Source: Duganella sp. Leaf126 (GTDB lineage: Bacteria > Pseudomonadota > Gammaproteobacteria > Burkholderiales > Burkholderiaceae_D). Taken from it: 64,000 nucleotides of DNA. Numbering within the stretch: the stretch's first letter is position 1; the number at the start of each line of letters is the position of its first letter. The notes under the pieces are model-generated. The model did no database searches, was not told the origin of the DNA, and saw nothing but the letters and a program-made list of their open reading frames with translations. Positions 1 through 7,980 of the stretch are shown here, piece after piece. Location: assembly GCF_001423125.1 (NCBI RefSeq), contig NZ_LMNW01000001.1, positions 607,433-671,432 of the forward strand. The letters are read 5' to 3'. Position numbers and translations under genes: made by a program.

Positions 1-1
1 C

Positions 2-556
2 ACCATCATGGGCGCCAAGGATGCCGATGTGCTAGACCGCGCCTGCGACCTGGGCCTGGCGTTCCAGCTGACCAATATCGCGCGCGACATCGTTGCCGAC
101 GCGGCGATCGGCCGCTGCTATTTGCCGGCCGCCTGGCTGCGCGAAGCGGGCATTCCGCCGGCCGAGCTGGCGCTGCCGCAGCACCGGGCGGCGCTGGCCG
201 GCGTGGCGGCCCGGCTGGTCGATTACGCCGAACCGTATTACGACTCGGCCAACGAAGGCATCGTGGCCCTGCCGCTGCGCTCGGCGTGGGCGATTGCCAC
301 CGCGCGCAATGTGTACCGCCAGATCGGCATCGAGGTCAAGGCGCGCGGCGCCCATGCGTGGGACGAGCGCGTGGGCACGTCGAAGGCGGCCAAGCTGTGG
401 CTGTTGCTGAAAGGCGGCGCGAGCGCGCTTACTTCGCGCTGGCGGACGATGCAGCCGCGTCCTGCGGGCTTGTGGCGGCGTCCGCCGCCGGAGCGGCGCC
501 GCGCTGCTGACGGCCTTCGAGCGCCCCGCCGTGCAGCACCTGCAGCTGGCGCTTGA
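2..556 (+). CDS. crtB: Phytoene synthase, C-terminal part (5' end outside window)
   Basis: This is the C-terminal part of a squalene/phytoene synthase, which condenses two geranylgeranyl diphosphates to phytoene in carotenoid synthesis. The frame is open from base 2, so the N-terminus lies upstream of the window. The visible second Asp-rich motif (LTNIARDIVAD) and the following GRCYLP are hallmarks of the trans-isoprenyl synthase fold, where the Asp residues bind Mg-diphosphate. The last 40 or so residues are Arg/Pro/Ala-rich and lie antisense to the end of crtZ, so the natural C-terminus could be shorter. Its neighbour crtZ confirms a carotenoid locus. Confidence 0.9.
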   Translation, partial: TIMGAKDADVLDRACDLGLAFQLTNIARDIVADAAIGRCYLPAAWLREAGIPPAELALPQHRAALAGVAARLVDYAEPYYDSANEGIVALPLRSAWAIATARNVYRQIGIEVKARGAHAWDERVGTSKAAKLWLLLKGGASALTSRWRTMQPRPAGLWRRPPPERRRAADGLRAPRRAAPAAGA

Positions 557-986
557 GCTCGGCGACGGGCGGCGCATACAGAAACCCGAACGATACCGCG
601 CCATGCTTGCCGGGCACCGCGTGATGCATGCGGTGGGCCTGGTACAGGCGCTTGAGGTAGCCGCTGCGCGGCACATAGGTAAACGGCCAGCGGCGGTGCA
701 CCAGGCCGTCGTGGGCGATGAAGTACAGCGCGCCGTAGGCGGTCATGCCCGCGCCTATCCATTGCAGCGGTGCATAGCCCTCGGTGCCGAACCAGATCAG
801 GGCAATCGCCACGCCGGCAAACACCACGGCGTACAGGTCGTTTTTCTCGAACCAGCCGGTGCGCGGCTCGTGGTGCGAGCGATGCCAGCCCCAGCCGAAG
901 CCGTGCATGATGTACTTGTGCGCGACGATGGAAAACACTTCCATGAACAGCACGGTCAGTACTACGATAGCCGCATTCAATACCAT
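429..986 (-). CDS. crtZ: Beta-carotene hydroxylase
   Basis: This is a membrane di-iron hydroxylase of the fatty-acid-hydroxylase superfamily that adds 3-hydroxyls to beta-carotene to give zeaxanthin. Histidine clusters that bind the iron pair are visible (HKYIMH, HRSHH, HDGLVHRR, HRMHH), with hydrophobic segments between them. The start ATG at 986 opens MVLNAAIVVL, the usual first membrane segment; the frame is open further upstream but that part does not resemble the family. The gene is about 185 codons. The Ala/Ser-rich tail of about 30 residues overlaps the 3' end of crtB by 128 bp, tail to tail. Confidence 0.9.
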   Translation of the reverse strand: MVLNAAIVVLTVLFMEVFSIVAHKYIMHGFGWGWHRSHHEPRTGWFEKNDLYAVVFAGVAIALIWFGTEGYAPLQWIGAGMTAYGALYFIAHDGLVHRRWPFTYVPRSGYLKRLYQAHRMHHAVPGKHGAVSFGFLYAPPVAELKRQLQVLHGGALEGRQQRGAAPAADAATSPQDAAASSASAK

Positions 987-1004
987 ACACCCGCCCCACT
1001 GATG

Positions 1005-1027
1005 ACACAGACAACACAGACAACACA
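1005..1027. repeat. Tandem 9-bp repeat between crtZ and the DUF2141 gene
   Basis: Two exact copies of ACACAGACA (1005-1013 and 1014-1022) are followed by a partial third copy. They lie in the 51-bp gap between divergent genes, just before the ribosome-binding site of the DUF2141 gene. Function unknown; it may be a replication-slippage product. Confidence 0.7.
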
Positions 1028-1037
1028 AGGAAACCAC

Positions 1038-1481
1038 ATGCGAGCAGCCTACCACAAGCCCCGACTTTCCCGCTTTCCGCGCGCCATGCTGTGGCTGGCG
1101 TGCGCCGCATTTGCCGGCTCGGCTGCAGCAGCCAGCGTCGAGATCAAGGTCAGCGGCACCGCTGGCGGCAAGGGCAAGATCAATGCCGCCGTCTGCGACA
1201 AGGAACACTTTCTGAAGGACTGCGCCTATTCGGGCTCGGCCCCGGCCCAGGCAGGCCAGACCACCGTCACCATCGACAACGTCCCGAAGGGCACGTGGGC
1301 GGTGCTGGTGTACCAGGATGAAAACCAGAACGACAAGCTGGACCGCAACTTCATCGGCATCCCGAGCGAAAACTATGCGTTCAGCCGCAACGCGCGCGGC
1401 AAGTTCGGCCCGCCCGACTTCAGCGACGCCGCCATCGAGATCGGCGACGACAAGCTGGTGGTGCCGGTCACGCTCAAATAA
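1038..1481 (+). CDS. DUF2141 family exported protein
   Basis: A 147-residue protein with a cleavable signal peptide (hydrophobic WLACAAFAGSAAAA after a basic N-terminus) and a single DUF2141 domain. It matches the family pattern of a beta-sandwich with a DENxNxKLD motif (DENQNDKLDRNFIGIPSE), which looks like a calcium-binding-type acidic loop. The biochemical role of the family is unknown; members are often found next to carotenoid genes. The start at 1038 is set by an AAGGAAA ribosome-binding site a few bases upstream. It ends 12 bp from the convergent MFS gene. Confidence 0.85.
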   Translation: MRAAYHKPRLSRFPRAMLWLACAAFAGSAAAASVEIKVSGTAGGKGKINAAVCDKEHFLKDCAYSGSAPAQAGQTTVTIDNVPKGTWAVLVYQDENQNDKLDRNFIGIPSENYAFSRNARGKFGPPDFSDAAIEIGDDKLVVPVTLK

Positions 1482-1493
1482 GTCTGCGGCCCG

Positions 1494-2639
1494 CTACGCC
1501 TTTGCCGCGCCGCCCAGGCGCGCGCTGGCCGCGATCACCAGCATCGCGCAGCCGAGGCCGACAAACGCCAGGTTCAGGCTCGACGCATGGGCCACGAAGC
1601 CGATCACGGCCGGCCCGGCCAGGATGCCGGCGTAACCGAGCGTGGTGATGGCGCCGATCGCCAGCCCGGCCGGCATGGCTCGCTGGTTGCCGGCTGCCGT
1701 AAACAGGATCGGCACCACGTTCGAGGCGCCCAGGCCCACCAGCAGAAAGCCCAGCAGCGCCAGCGGCGCCGACGGCGCCACCACGGACGTAAAGAAGCCG
1801 ACCGCGCCGCACAGGCCGCCCAGCAGCATCACCCGCTTGCCGCCGAGCCGGGCCACCACGCGGTCGCCGGTCAGGCGGCCGATGGTCATCGCCACCGCAA
1901 ACGCCGCGTAGCCGAGGCCGGCGCGCGCGGCGTCCATGCCCTGCTCGGCCGTCAGCAGCAGCGCGCTCCAGTCGAGGATGGCGCCTTCAGCCAGGAAGCA
2001 CAGGAAACACAGCAGACCGATAAAGATCACGGCGCCATGCGGCACCACGAATACCGGACCGTCGCGGTCGGCCGCCTCCGGCTCACGCAGGAAATGCGGC
2101 GCGCCGCCCAGCAGCGCCAGCGCCACCAGCACCGCCACGATCACGGTGGCTGCCACCGGGCTCAGACCGAACCACAACATGGCCGCCATCAGGCCGGCGC
2201 CGACGAAGCCGCCGACGCTGAACAGACCGTGGAAGCCCGACATCAGCCGCCCGCCGCTCTCGCGCTCGACGATCACGGCCTGCACATTCATCGACACGTC
2301 GAGCGCACCGAGCGAGGCGCCAAAGCCGAACAGCGTGGCACCCAGCGTCAGCGGCGTGGGTGCGAACGCCAGCGCCGGCATGATCAGGCACACGCACAGG
2401 CCCGACACCAGCATCACGATGCGGCAGCCGAAGCGCGAGGTCAGCAAACCGATGGCCGGCATCGCCATCAGGGAACCCGCCCCCAGGCACAGCAGCAGCA
2501 GGCCGAGGTCGGCTTCGCCCAGTCCCAGCCGCTGCTTGGCAAACGGCACCAGCGGCGCCCAGGCCGCCATGGCCAGGCCGGCGGCAAGAAAGGCAAGACG
2601 GGTAGACAAGCGCTGCTGGGGACCGACAAGCATGGGCAT
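1494..2639 (-). CDS. MFS transporter (12-TM carrier, YbjJ-like)
   Basis: About 381 residues, nearly all hydrophobic membrane helices, with the layout of a major facilitator carrier: an N-terminal six-helix half, a central linker rich in charged residues (PHFLREPEAADRDG) and a second half. It resembles the YbjJ-type group of uncharacterised MFS carriers; the substrate cannot be told. Two ATGs lie close together (2639 and 2633), and a GGA just before the second makes either possible. The frame stays open upstream but the codons there are not membrane-like. It is transcribed alone, tail to tail with the DUF2141 gene. Confidence 0.8.
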   Translation of the reverse strand: MPMLVGPQQRLSTRLAFLAAGLAMAAWAPLVPFAKQRLGLGEADLGLLLLCLGAGSLMAMPAIGLLTSRFGCRIVMLVSGLCVCLIMPALAFAPTPLTLGATLFGFGASLGALDVSMNVQAVIVERESGGRLMSGFHGLFSVGGFVGAGLMAAMLWFGLSPVAATVIVAVLVALALLGGAPHFLREPEAADRDGPVFVVPHGAVIFIGLLCFLCFLAEGAILDWSALLLTAEQGMDAARAGLGYAAFAVAMTIGRLTGDRVVARLGGKRVMLLGGLCGAVGFFTSVVAPSAPLALLGFLLVGLGASNVVPILFTAAGNQRAMPAGLAIGAITTLGYAGILAGPAVIGFVAHASSLNLAFVGLGCAMLVIAASARLGGAAKA

Positions 2640-2886
2640 TCCGTAAAAGTTAGTCGAGGTGAGCCGTGGAGTATACGGCAACACCATGACCGGCGTACGA
2701 CTTGTAGCGAAACGCGGCCAGCCAGACGAGCCGCTTGGACCGTGGAACGGCAGGTGGACGCCTGCGCCACCGCCCGCAAGCATGGTCAGCCAAACAACGC
2801 CCAAGGTTGGTGCGCGAACATACACGGTCGCCGCCTTGGCGCATGATCGGTCCTGCTTGAACACGAATTCATTACAAGGAGAAATC

Positions 2887-3789
2887 ATGCATGCACAACC
2901 AGCAGGGCCAGCAGGACCAGCAGCCACGGTCGTCAGCCGCGAATCCAGTGACAATTTATCCTCGGGCGTTTCTTGGGGGGCCATCCTGGCCGGTGCGGCT
3001 GCTGCCGCGACCCTGTCGTTCATCCTGCTGATCCTCGGCACGGGCCTCGGCTTGTCGTCGGTCTCGCCCTACGAGTATAACAATGGCGGCGCGCTCGGCG
3101 GCGCTGCCATCGCCTGGATCGCTTTCACCCAGCTCGCTGCAGCAGGTATCGGCGGTTATATGGCTGGCCGGCTGCGCGTCAAATGGGCCGGCGTACAAAG
3201 CGATGAAGTCCACTTCCGCGATACTGCCCACGGCCTGCTGGCCTGGGCCGTGGCTACCCTGGTCACCGTGGCCGTGCTGGCCGGTGGCGTGCGTGCCGTG
3301 ATTGGCGGCGCCATCGACACGGCCGGCGCCGCTGCACCAGCGGTCACTGCAGGCGTTGCCGCAGCCGGCAGCAAGGATGACGGCAGCCACTACTTCTCGG
3401 ACATGGTGCTGCGCTCGCCGGGCGGCACGCCAGCGACCGACGCCGAACGCGCCGAAATCAACCGCATCCTGCTGGCCGATATCGCCAATGGCAAGATCAA
3501 TGCCGACGACCGCAACTACATGGCCCAAATCATCGCCAAGCGCACCGGCCTGACCCAGGCCGAAGCCGAACAGCGCGTCGACCTGATCTACGCCCAGGCC
3601 AAGCAGGCCGCCGCCGACGTCAAGGCCAAAGCCAAGGCTGCCGCCGAAGAAGCCCGCAAAACCGCCGCCCACTCGGCCCTGTGGATGTTCGTGGCCCTGC
3701 TGCTGGGCGCCTTCGTTGCCAGCCTGCTGGCCACCGTCGGCGGCCGCCACCGCGACCACGCCCGCGTGTTCGTCCGTACCACCATTTAA
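2887..3789 (+). CDS. Hypothetical membrane protein with soluble middle domain
   Basis: A 300-residue protein with hydrophobic, Gly/Ala-rich segments near residues 25-60, 70-95 and 110-150. A polar region of about 130 residues follows, with an alpha-helical Lys/Ala-rich stretch (KQAAADVKAKAKAAAEEARK), and then a final membrane helix (WMFVALLLGAFVASLLATVGG) with a basic tail. The start at 2887 has an AAGGAGA ribosome-binding site. I do not recognise a named family; similar proteins in related bacteria are annotated only as hypothetical. A 24-codon membrane peptide follows after 15 bp and is probably cotranscribed. Confidence 0.75.
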   Translation: MHAQPAGPAGPAATVVSRESSDNLSSGVSWGAILAGAAAAATLSFILLILGTGLGLSSVSPYEYNNGGALGGAAIAWIAFTQLAAAGIGGYMAGRLRVKWAGVQSDEVHFRDTAHGLLAWAVATLVTVAVLAGGVRAVIGGAIDTAGAAAPAVTAGVAAAGSKDDGSHYFSDMVLRSPGGTPATDAERAEINRILLADIANGKINADDRNYMAQIIAKRTGLTQAEAEQRVDLIYAQAKQAAADVKAKAKAAAEEARKTAAHSALWMFVALLLGAFVASLLATVGGRHRDHARVFVRTTI

Positions 3790-3804
3790 GACAAGGAGAC
3801 CACC

Positions 3805-3879
3805 ATGCGCTCGATCCTGCTGCTGTTACTCGGCATCCCGCTGCCGATCGTGATCCTGATCGCGTTGTTCGTACATTGA
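3805..3879 (+). CDS. 24-residue single-pass membrane micropeptide
   Basis: A short reading frame reads M-R-S-I followed by a leucine/isoleucine run with a central GIPLP, ending LFVH. It has a strong AAGGAGA ribosome-binding site at 3793-3799, sits 15 bp after the preceding membrane-protein gene and is followed by an intrinsic terminator. The protein is essentially one transmembrane helix with a Pro kink. Such peptides are usually missed by gene finders; from memory, very similar 24-25-residue peptides occur in other Proteobacteria. The function is unknown and may be as a small subunit or regulator of the upstream membrane protein. Confidence 0.6.
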   Translation: MRSILLLLLGIPLPIVILIALFVH

Positions 3880-3920
3880 TTGTTTGCTGACGACGCTTGA
3901 TTCATCGATGTCACGTGTAG

Positions 3921-3954
3921 CGCCCCCGTGGTTGTTGGACTGCGGGGGCGTTTT
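3921..3954 (+). terminator. Intrinsic terminator after the micropeptide gene
   Basis: An 8-bp perfect GC stem (CGCCCCCG paired with CGGGGGCG) encloses a loop of about 13 nt and is followed by TTTT. It would end the two-gene unit of membrane protein plus micropeptide. Confidence 0.8.
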
Positions 3955-4019
3955 GCCGTCCACCACCAAGGTTTGGGGCGAGGGTTTCCCAAGTGCGAGT
4001 GAAAGTGTATGCTGGGGTA

Positions 4020-4184
4020 ATGACGAAGCGCGACGAGAAAATTGAATCGTTCCGGCAGGATTCCCTGAAAGCATGGGACGAATTCCTGGCCAGCGGCTTG
4101 CACGTCAGCACCGACGAGGCCGATGCCTGGCAGGCGCAACTGGCTGAGGGAAACGACGTAGAGCCGCCGGAATGTCGCCGCTGA
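4020..4184 (+). CDS. Small antitoxin-like protein (CopG-type partner protein, orphan)
   Basis: A 54-residue acidic protein. Its core pattern, AWDEFLASGLHVSTDEADAWQAQL followed by PPEC near the end, is typical of short antitoxin-like proteins that usually precede a RelE/ParE-type toxin. No toxin gene follows here; a tRNA gene does. A GTG start at 3993 with GAGGG 8 bp upstream is an alternative that adds nine residues. Function by analogy only: it may be an orphan antitoxin. Confidence 0.55.
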   Translation: MTKRDEKIESFRQDSLKAWDEFLASGLHVSTDEADAWQAQLAEGNDVEPPECRR

Positions 4185-4212
4185 TCAGATGCCTGCGGTG
4201 ATATTGGTATTC

Positions 4213-4286
4213 TGGAGCGGGTGAAGGGAATCGAACCCTCGTATGAAGCTTGGGAAGCTGCCGTTCTACCATTGAACTACACCCGC
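4213..4286 (-). tRNA. tRNA-Gly(CCC)
   Basis: On the minus strand this folds as a 74-nt tRNA with encoded CCA: acceptor GCGGGTG/CACCCGC, a T arm with GGTTCGATTCC, and an anticodon loop TTCCCAA giving anticodon CCC. It reads glycine codon GGG. It closely matches the E. coli glyU type. Confidence 0.95.
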
Positions 4287-4420
4287 GTGCTGCGCATTCT
4301 ACGCGCTGGCGTTAAACAATGCCAGCTTCGCCGCTAAACACCGCCGTTCCGCTGGCGATGGCTTGTCCGCCGCGTACCCCGCCGCTACAGTGGCGGTGTT
4401 CAACCTGCGCCACGACCACC

Positions 4421-5539
4421 ATGCCGATCAAAACCACCCTCGCCGCCTGCCTGCTCGCCGTTACAACGGTGCTGGCCGCCGGCGCCAACGCTGCCACCGT
4501 GCGCACCGCTCCCGTCGATCCCGACGCCACGCCGAAAACCCGCGCCATCTACAGCTATCTGCGCGCCACCTGGGGCAAGGCGGTGATTGCCGGTCAGGCC
4601 GACCTCAGCTGGGACGACAGCATCGACATGGCCGAGCGCGTGCATGCCGACACCGGTAAATACCCTGCCCTGATCGGTTACGACTTCATGGACTACGGCA
4701 GGACCGGCGCCGGGCTGTCGGGCCAGCACCAGGTCGAAGAAGCGATCGCGTTTGCTGCACGCGGCGGGCTGGTGGCGTTTCACTGGCACTGGCGCGATCC
4801 GTCCCTGCTCAGGACGGACCGGGTCAACCAGGCGCAGTTCTATGCCGGCGGCGACGATCCGGCCAGGCGCACCGGTTTCACCATCCCGATGGCCAATGGC
4901 GACCTTGACCGCAACAGCCCGGCATTCGCGCAGCTCGACGACGGCATCGACCTGGTGGCTGCGCAACTGCGGCGGCTGCAGGATGCGGGCGTGACCGTGC
5001 TGTGGCGGCCGCTGCACGAGGCGGCCGGCAGCGATGGCCAGGGCTGGTTCTGGTGGGGGCGGGCGCGCAGCGATGGCGAGTCGGCGGCCGCCGCCCATAT
5101 CGCGCTGTGGCGTCATCTGTACGACCGGCTCGTGCACGTGCATGGTCTGCACAACCTGATCTGGGTGTGGAACGGCCAGGACGCGCGCTGGTATCCGGGC
5201 GACGACGTGGTCGATATCGCCGGCTACGACATCTACGATACGACCGACAACCGCAGCTACCGCTCGCAGCTTGCCACCTACCGCAAGACGGCCGCCATGA
5301 CCGGCGAACCCAAGCCGGTGGCGCTGACCGAAACCAGTTACATCCCCGACCCGGACGCGATGGCCAGCGATGGCGCCTGGTGGTTGTGGTTCATGGTGTG
5401 GAACGACGGCAGCGGACCGGCAGGCGTGAGCAATGCCGATAATTTCTGGACCGGCGAGCAGTACAACAGCAACGCCCACAAGATCAAGGTGTACCAGCAC
5501 CCGAACGTGATCACGCTCGACAAGCTGCCGCGCTTCTGA
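4421..5539 (+). CDS. Exported glycoside hydrolase family 26 (beta-mannanase-like)
   Basis: A 372-residue protein with a signal peptide (KTTLAACLLAVTTVLAAGANA) and a GH26 TIM-barrel catalytic domain. The expected acid/base glutamate lies in WRPLHEAAG (about E200) and the nucleophile in ALTETSY (about E304). The AFHWHWRDP and WNGQD segments match the substrate cleft. The family hydrolyses beta-1,4-mannan and some mixed-linkage glucans or xylans; the exact substrate is inferred only at family level. The start at 4421 is chosen for the signal peptide; the frame is open back to 4319. No other polysaccharide genes are adjacent. Confidence 0.88.
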   Translation: MPIKTTLAACLLAVTTVLAAGANAATVRTAPVDPDATPKTRAIYSYLRATWGKAVIAGQADLSWDDSIDMAERVHADTGKYPALIGYDFMDYGRTGAGLSGQHQVEEAIAFAARGGLVAFHWHWRDPSLLRTDRVNQAQFYAGGDDPARRTGFTIPMANGDLDRNSPAFAQLDDGIDLVAAQLRRLQDAGVTVLWRPLHEAAGSDGQGWFWWGRARSDGESAAAAHIALWRHLYDRLVHVHGLHNLIWVWNGQDARWYPGDDVVDIAGYDIYDTTDNRSYRSQLATYRKTAAMTGEPKPVALTETSYIPDPDAMASDGAWWLWFMVWNDGSGPAGVSNADNFWTGEQYNSNAHKIKVYQHPNVITLDKLPRF

Positions 5540-5567
5540 GCGCGACCGGTGCCACGCAGGCCGCGCA

Positions 5568-5586
5568 CGCTTGAACTGTTCAAGCG
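5568..5586. promoter_or_regulatory. Perfect 8-bp inverted repeat upstream of the M28 peptidase gene
   Basis: Arms CGCTTGAA and TTCAAGCG are separated by 3 bp, between the GH26 stop and the peptidase start. No T-run follows, so an operator or mRNA hairpin is more likely than a terminator. Confidence 0.4.
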
Positions 5587-5640
5587 CAGCGCAACTGATG
5601 CAAAATGGCAAAGACCTCATCACTTGCAAAAGGATCTTCC

Positions 5641-6936
5641 ATGACATCAGCCGTCAAGCTGCCACTTGTGCTCGGTATTGCGCTGGCGTTCGCCGCCCCG
5701 TTGGCACTGTCCCAAGCGCCGGCCTCCCCGGCACCGGCGCCTGCCGCAATGCCGGCCGATCCGGTCGCCGCCCTGGTCGGCCAGCTGGAGCTGGAAAAGT
5801 ACAAGGCCACCATCAAGGGCCTGACCCAGTTCGGCGACCGCCGCCAGGGCACCCAGCGCAACCGCGACGCGCTCGACTGGATCGAGGCGCAACTGAAATC
5901 CTACGGCTGCACCAATACCGAACGGCTGCAATACCAGTACACGGAACTGGCCAAGGATGCGCCGCGTCCGAAGCGCGCAGCGGGCATGGCCAGCGGCGGC
6001 GCCGGCGGCCCGCCGGGCCAGGGCGGCAGCACGCTGTTCGGCAACCGCATCAAGACCGGCGTCAATACCGATCCGCTGCAGCAGCCCGACGAAAAACTGC
6101 GCGCGCTGAACGCCGAACAGACGCCGGTGGGCACGTCGCTGCGCGAGAACCTGTATTGCACCAAGGTGGGCAGCAAGCACCCGGAAGAGATGTACATCGT
6201 CAGCGCCCACATGGACGGCATCGGCTTCGGCGAGGCGGCCAACGACGATGGCTCGGGCACGGCGCTGGTGATGGAACTGGCGCGCATCTTCAGCGCACCG
6301 GGCGTGGAAACCGATCGCTCGATCCGTTTTATCCTGTGGAACAACGAGGAAACCGGCTTGAACGGCGCGGCGGCCTATGTCGAGCAGCGCAAGGGATTGC
6401 AGGGGATCGAGTCGCCGATGGGATCAGGTAAATACCCGGAGCCGAAGTGGCTCGGCATGATCCAGCACGACATGATGCTGTTCGACCATGGCATGCCGTT
6501 CCAGAAGATCGACGGCCATGGCAAGCCGGTGGTCGATGAACACGGCCAGCCGGTGTTCGTGGCGCCGCCCGAGCAGCGCCTGGAAGCGGACGTCAACATC
6601 GAATACCAGTCGCAGTCGAAGCAGGCCGAGGGTTCGGCCAAGCTGGCCTGGCACTTCCGCAGCGCCAACGACAAGTACGCCACGCACTACCCGGCCGCAG
6701 TGGGCTTCCACATGACCAATACCGATTCGACGCCGTTCATGGACCTGGTGCCGTCGATTTCGCTGCGCGAGAACGAGCGTGGCCAGCAGATCGGCGCCGG
6801 CTGGGATCCGCACTGGCACCAACCGACCGACCTGTACAAAAACTTCTCGGACAAGGACTTCATGCTGGGACTGAACGCCGCCCAGACCACGCTGTCGGGC
6901 GTGGCGCAGCTGGCCGGCGTGCGGATCAGGAAGTGA
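5641..6936 (+). CDS. Exported M28-family zinc metallopeptidase
   Basis: A 431-residue aminopeptidase-type enzyme with a signal peptide (LGIALAFAAPLALSQA). The zinc-ligand pattern of peptidase family M28 is present: SAHMDG (His about residue 190), NDDGSGTA, NNEETGLNG and the late HWHQPTD. Such enzymes release N-terminal residues from peptides in the periplasm or outside the cell. A Pro/Ala linker follows the signal peptide. The start at 5641 has AAGGA at optimal spacing; an in-frame ATG at 5605 lacks one. It ends 1 bp before the convergent lipoprotein operon. Confidence 0.88.
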   Translation: MTSAVKLPLVLGIALAFAAPLALSQAPASPAPAPAAMPADPVAALVGQLELEKYKATIKGLTQFGDRRQGTQRNRDALDWIEAQLKSYGCTNTERLQYQYTELAKDAPRPKRAAGMASGGAGGPPGQGGSTLFGNRIKTGVNTDPLQQPDEKLRALNAEQTPVGTSLRENLYCTKVGSKHPEEMYIVSAHMDGIGFGEAANDDGSGTALVMELARIFSAPGVETDRSIRFILWNNEETGLNGAAAYVEQRKGLQGIESPMGSGKYPEPKWLGMIQHDMMLFDHGMPFQKIDGHGKPVVDEHGQPVFVAPPEQRLEADVNIEYQSQSKQAEGSAKLAWHFRSANDKYATHYPAAVGFHMTNTDSTPFMDLVPSISLRENERGQQIGAGWDPHWHQPTDLYKNFSDKDFMLGLNAAQTTLSGVAQLAGVRIRK

Positions 6937-6937
6937 G

Positions 6938-7600
6938 TTATTGCGTCAGGTAGCGTTCCGAGCGCGGGCCGTACAGGATGCCTTGCGGTCCGCCTGCCGT
7001 CAGCAGGCGCGTATCGGCCACGCCGGCAATCGGGTGCGAGGTATCGCTGGTGCTGTGGATGATCTGCTTGATCGCGGCAGCCACCAGCGCGCCGACCAGG
7101 CCGCCCCCGCCGCCGTTGTTGCCCTCGTTGCTGGCGGCGCTGGCCTTGCCGTCCCACAGCAGCGTTCCCGTTTTCAGGTCTACCAGTTTCGCTTCCACCG
7201 CGACCACGGCCACGCTGTCGAGCACCGTGTAGGTGGCGCCGTAACGGGTGATGGTGATGTACAGGCCGGCATCGGCGCCGAAGATCTCGTTGAGCTTTTT
7301 CGGATCGAGACCATGGATGTCAGCGGCCGTGGTCATGCCGTTCTGCTTGAAGGTTTCCGCGACCACGGCCACCGGCATCACGTAGTAGCCGCTCTCGGCC
7401 AGCGGATACGTCACCTGGGCGTACACGCTGTTGCTGGCGTTGACTTCCGGCGAGTTGTTCAGCGGTGGCAGCACCACGATCGAACGCGGCTTGGCGGCCT
7501 TGAACGCGGTGTAGTCGTAGCCGGCCTGCTTGGTGGCGCAACCGAACATCAGCGCCGCAGCGCCCAGGCAGGCACCCAGTTTGAATAAACGAGCGATCAT
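6938..7600 (-). CDS. DUF799 lipoprotein (GNA1162-like)
   Basis: A 220-residue lipoprotein: signal peptide with lipobox MFGCA, then one DUF799 domain (GNA1162 family of Neisseria). The conserved VVLPPLNNSPEVNAS start of the domain is visible. A Gly-rich loop (NNGGGGGLVGALVAAAIKQI) near the C-terminus may be membrane-seeking. It is the last gene of a three-gene operon with CsgG-like and DUF4810 lipoproteins, overlapping the DUF4810 gene by 4 bp. The three are expected to form an outer-membrane-associated complex; the substrate is unknown. Confidence 0.88.
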   Translation of the reverse strand: MIARLFKLGACLGAAALMFGCATKQAGYDYTAFKAAKPRSIVVLPPLNNSPEVNASNSVYAQVTYPLAESGYYVMPVAVVAETFKQNGMTTAADIHGLDPKKLNEIFGADAGLYITITRYGATYTVLDSVAVVAVEAKLVDLKTGTLLWDGKASAASNEGNNGGGGGLVGALVAAAIKQIIHSTSDTSHPIAGVADTRLLTAGGPQGILYGPRSERYLTQ

Positions 7601-7980
7601 GACTTGTCACCTTTCTGTACTTTGGCCAGCAGGAAGTCCATGTATGGCGCCGATTCCGGGAACAGCTTTTTTTCATCTTCGAACTGCGCGACCATCTGGT
7701 CGGGCTTGCCGGTGACCGAGTACAACATGCCCAGGTGGGCATGGAAGCCCGGCGGCGCGCTGCCGCCCTTGGCGCTGAACAGCATCAGGTCTTTTTCCAT
7801 CGCGGCGATCTGCTGCTCGGGGCTTTCGCCTTTCAGGTACTGGTACACCTGCGGCTGGTAACCGCCCCACTGGTACAGGGTCTTCGGCGGCGTGGCGCAA
7901 CCGGTCAGCAGCACGGCGCCGGCCAGCGCCAGCACGCCTGCAGTTTTCTTCATTACCGACTTCGTCATCGCGGGCCTCAT
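7597..7980 (-). CDS. DUF4810 lipoprotein
   Basis: A 127-residue lipoprotein (lipobox LLTGCA) with a DUF4810 domain. YQWGGYQPQVYQYLKG at the mature N-terminus is typical of the family, and the rest looks like a short TPR-like helical fold (HAHLGMLYSVTGKPDQMVAQFEDEK). It is the middle gene of the CsgG/DUF4810/DUF799 operon, with 4-bp overlaps on both sides that imply translational coupling. The start at 7980 overlaps the csgG-like stop; an in-frame ATG at 7968 is an alternative. Confidence 0.88.
   Translation of the reverse strand: MRPAMTKSVMKKTAGVLALAGAVLLTGCATPPKTLYQWGGYQPQVYQYLKGESPEQQIAAMEKDLMLFSAKGGSAPPGFHAHLGMLYSVTGKPDQMVAQFEDEKKLFPESAPYMDFLLAKVQKGDKS

Noticed and set aside
6936..6938. 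Possible fusion or frameshift between the M28 peptidase and DUF799 genes
   Set aside because: The genes are on opposite strands and both end with proper stop codons; the 1-bp gap is just tight packing.
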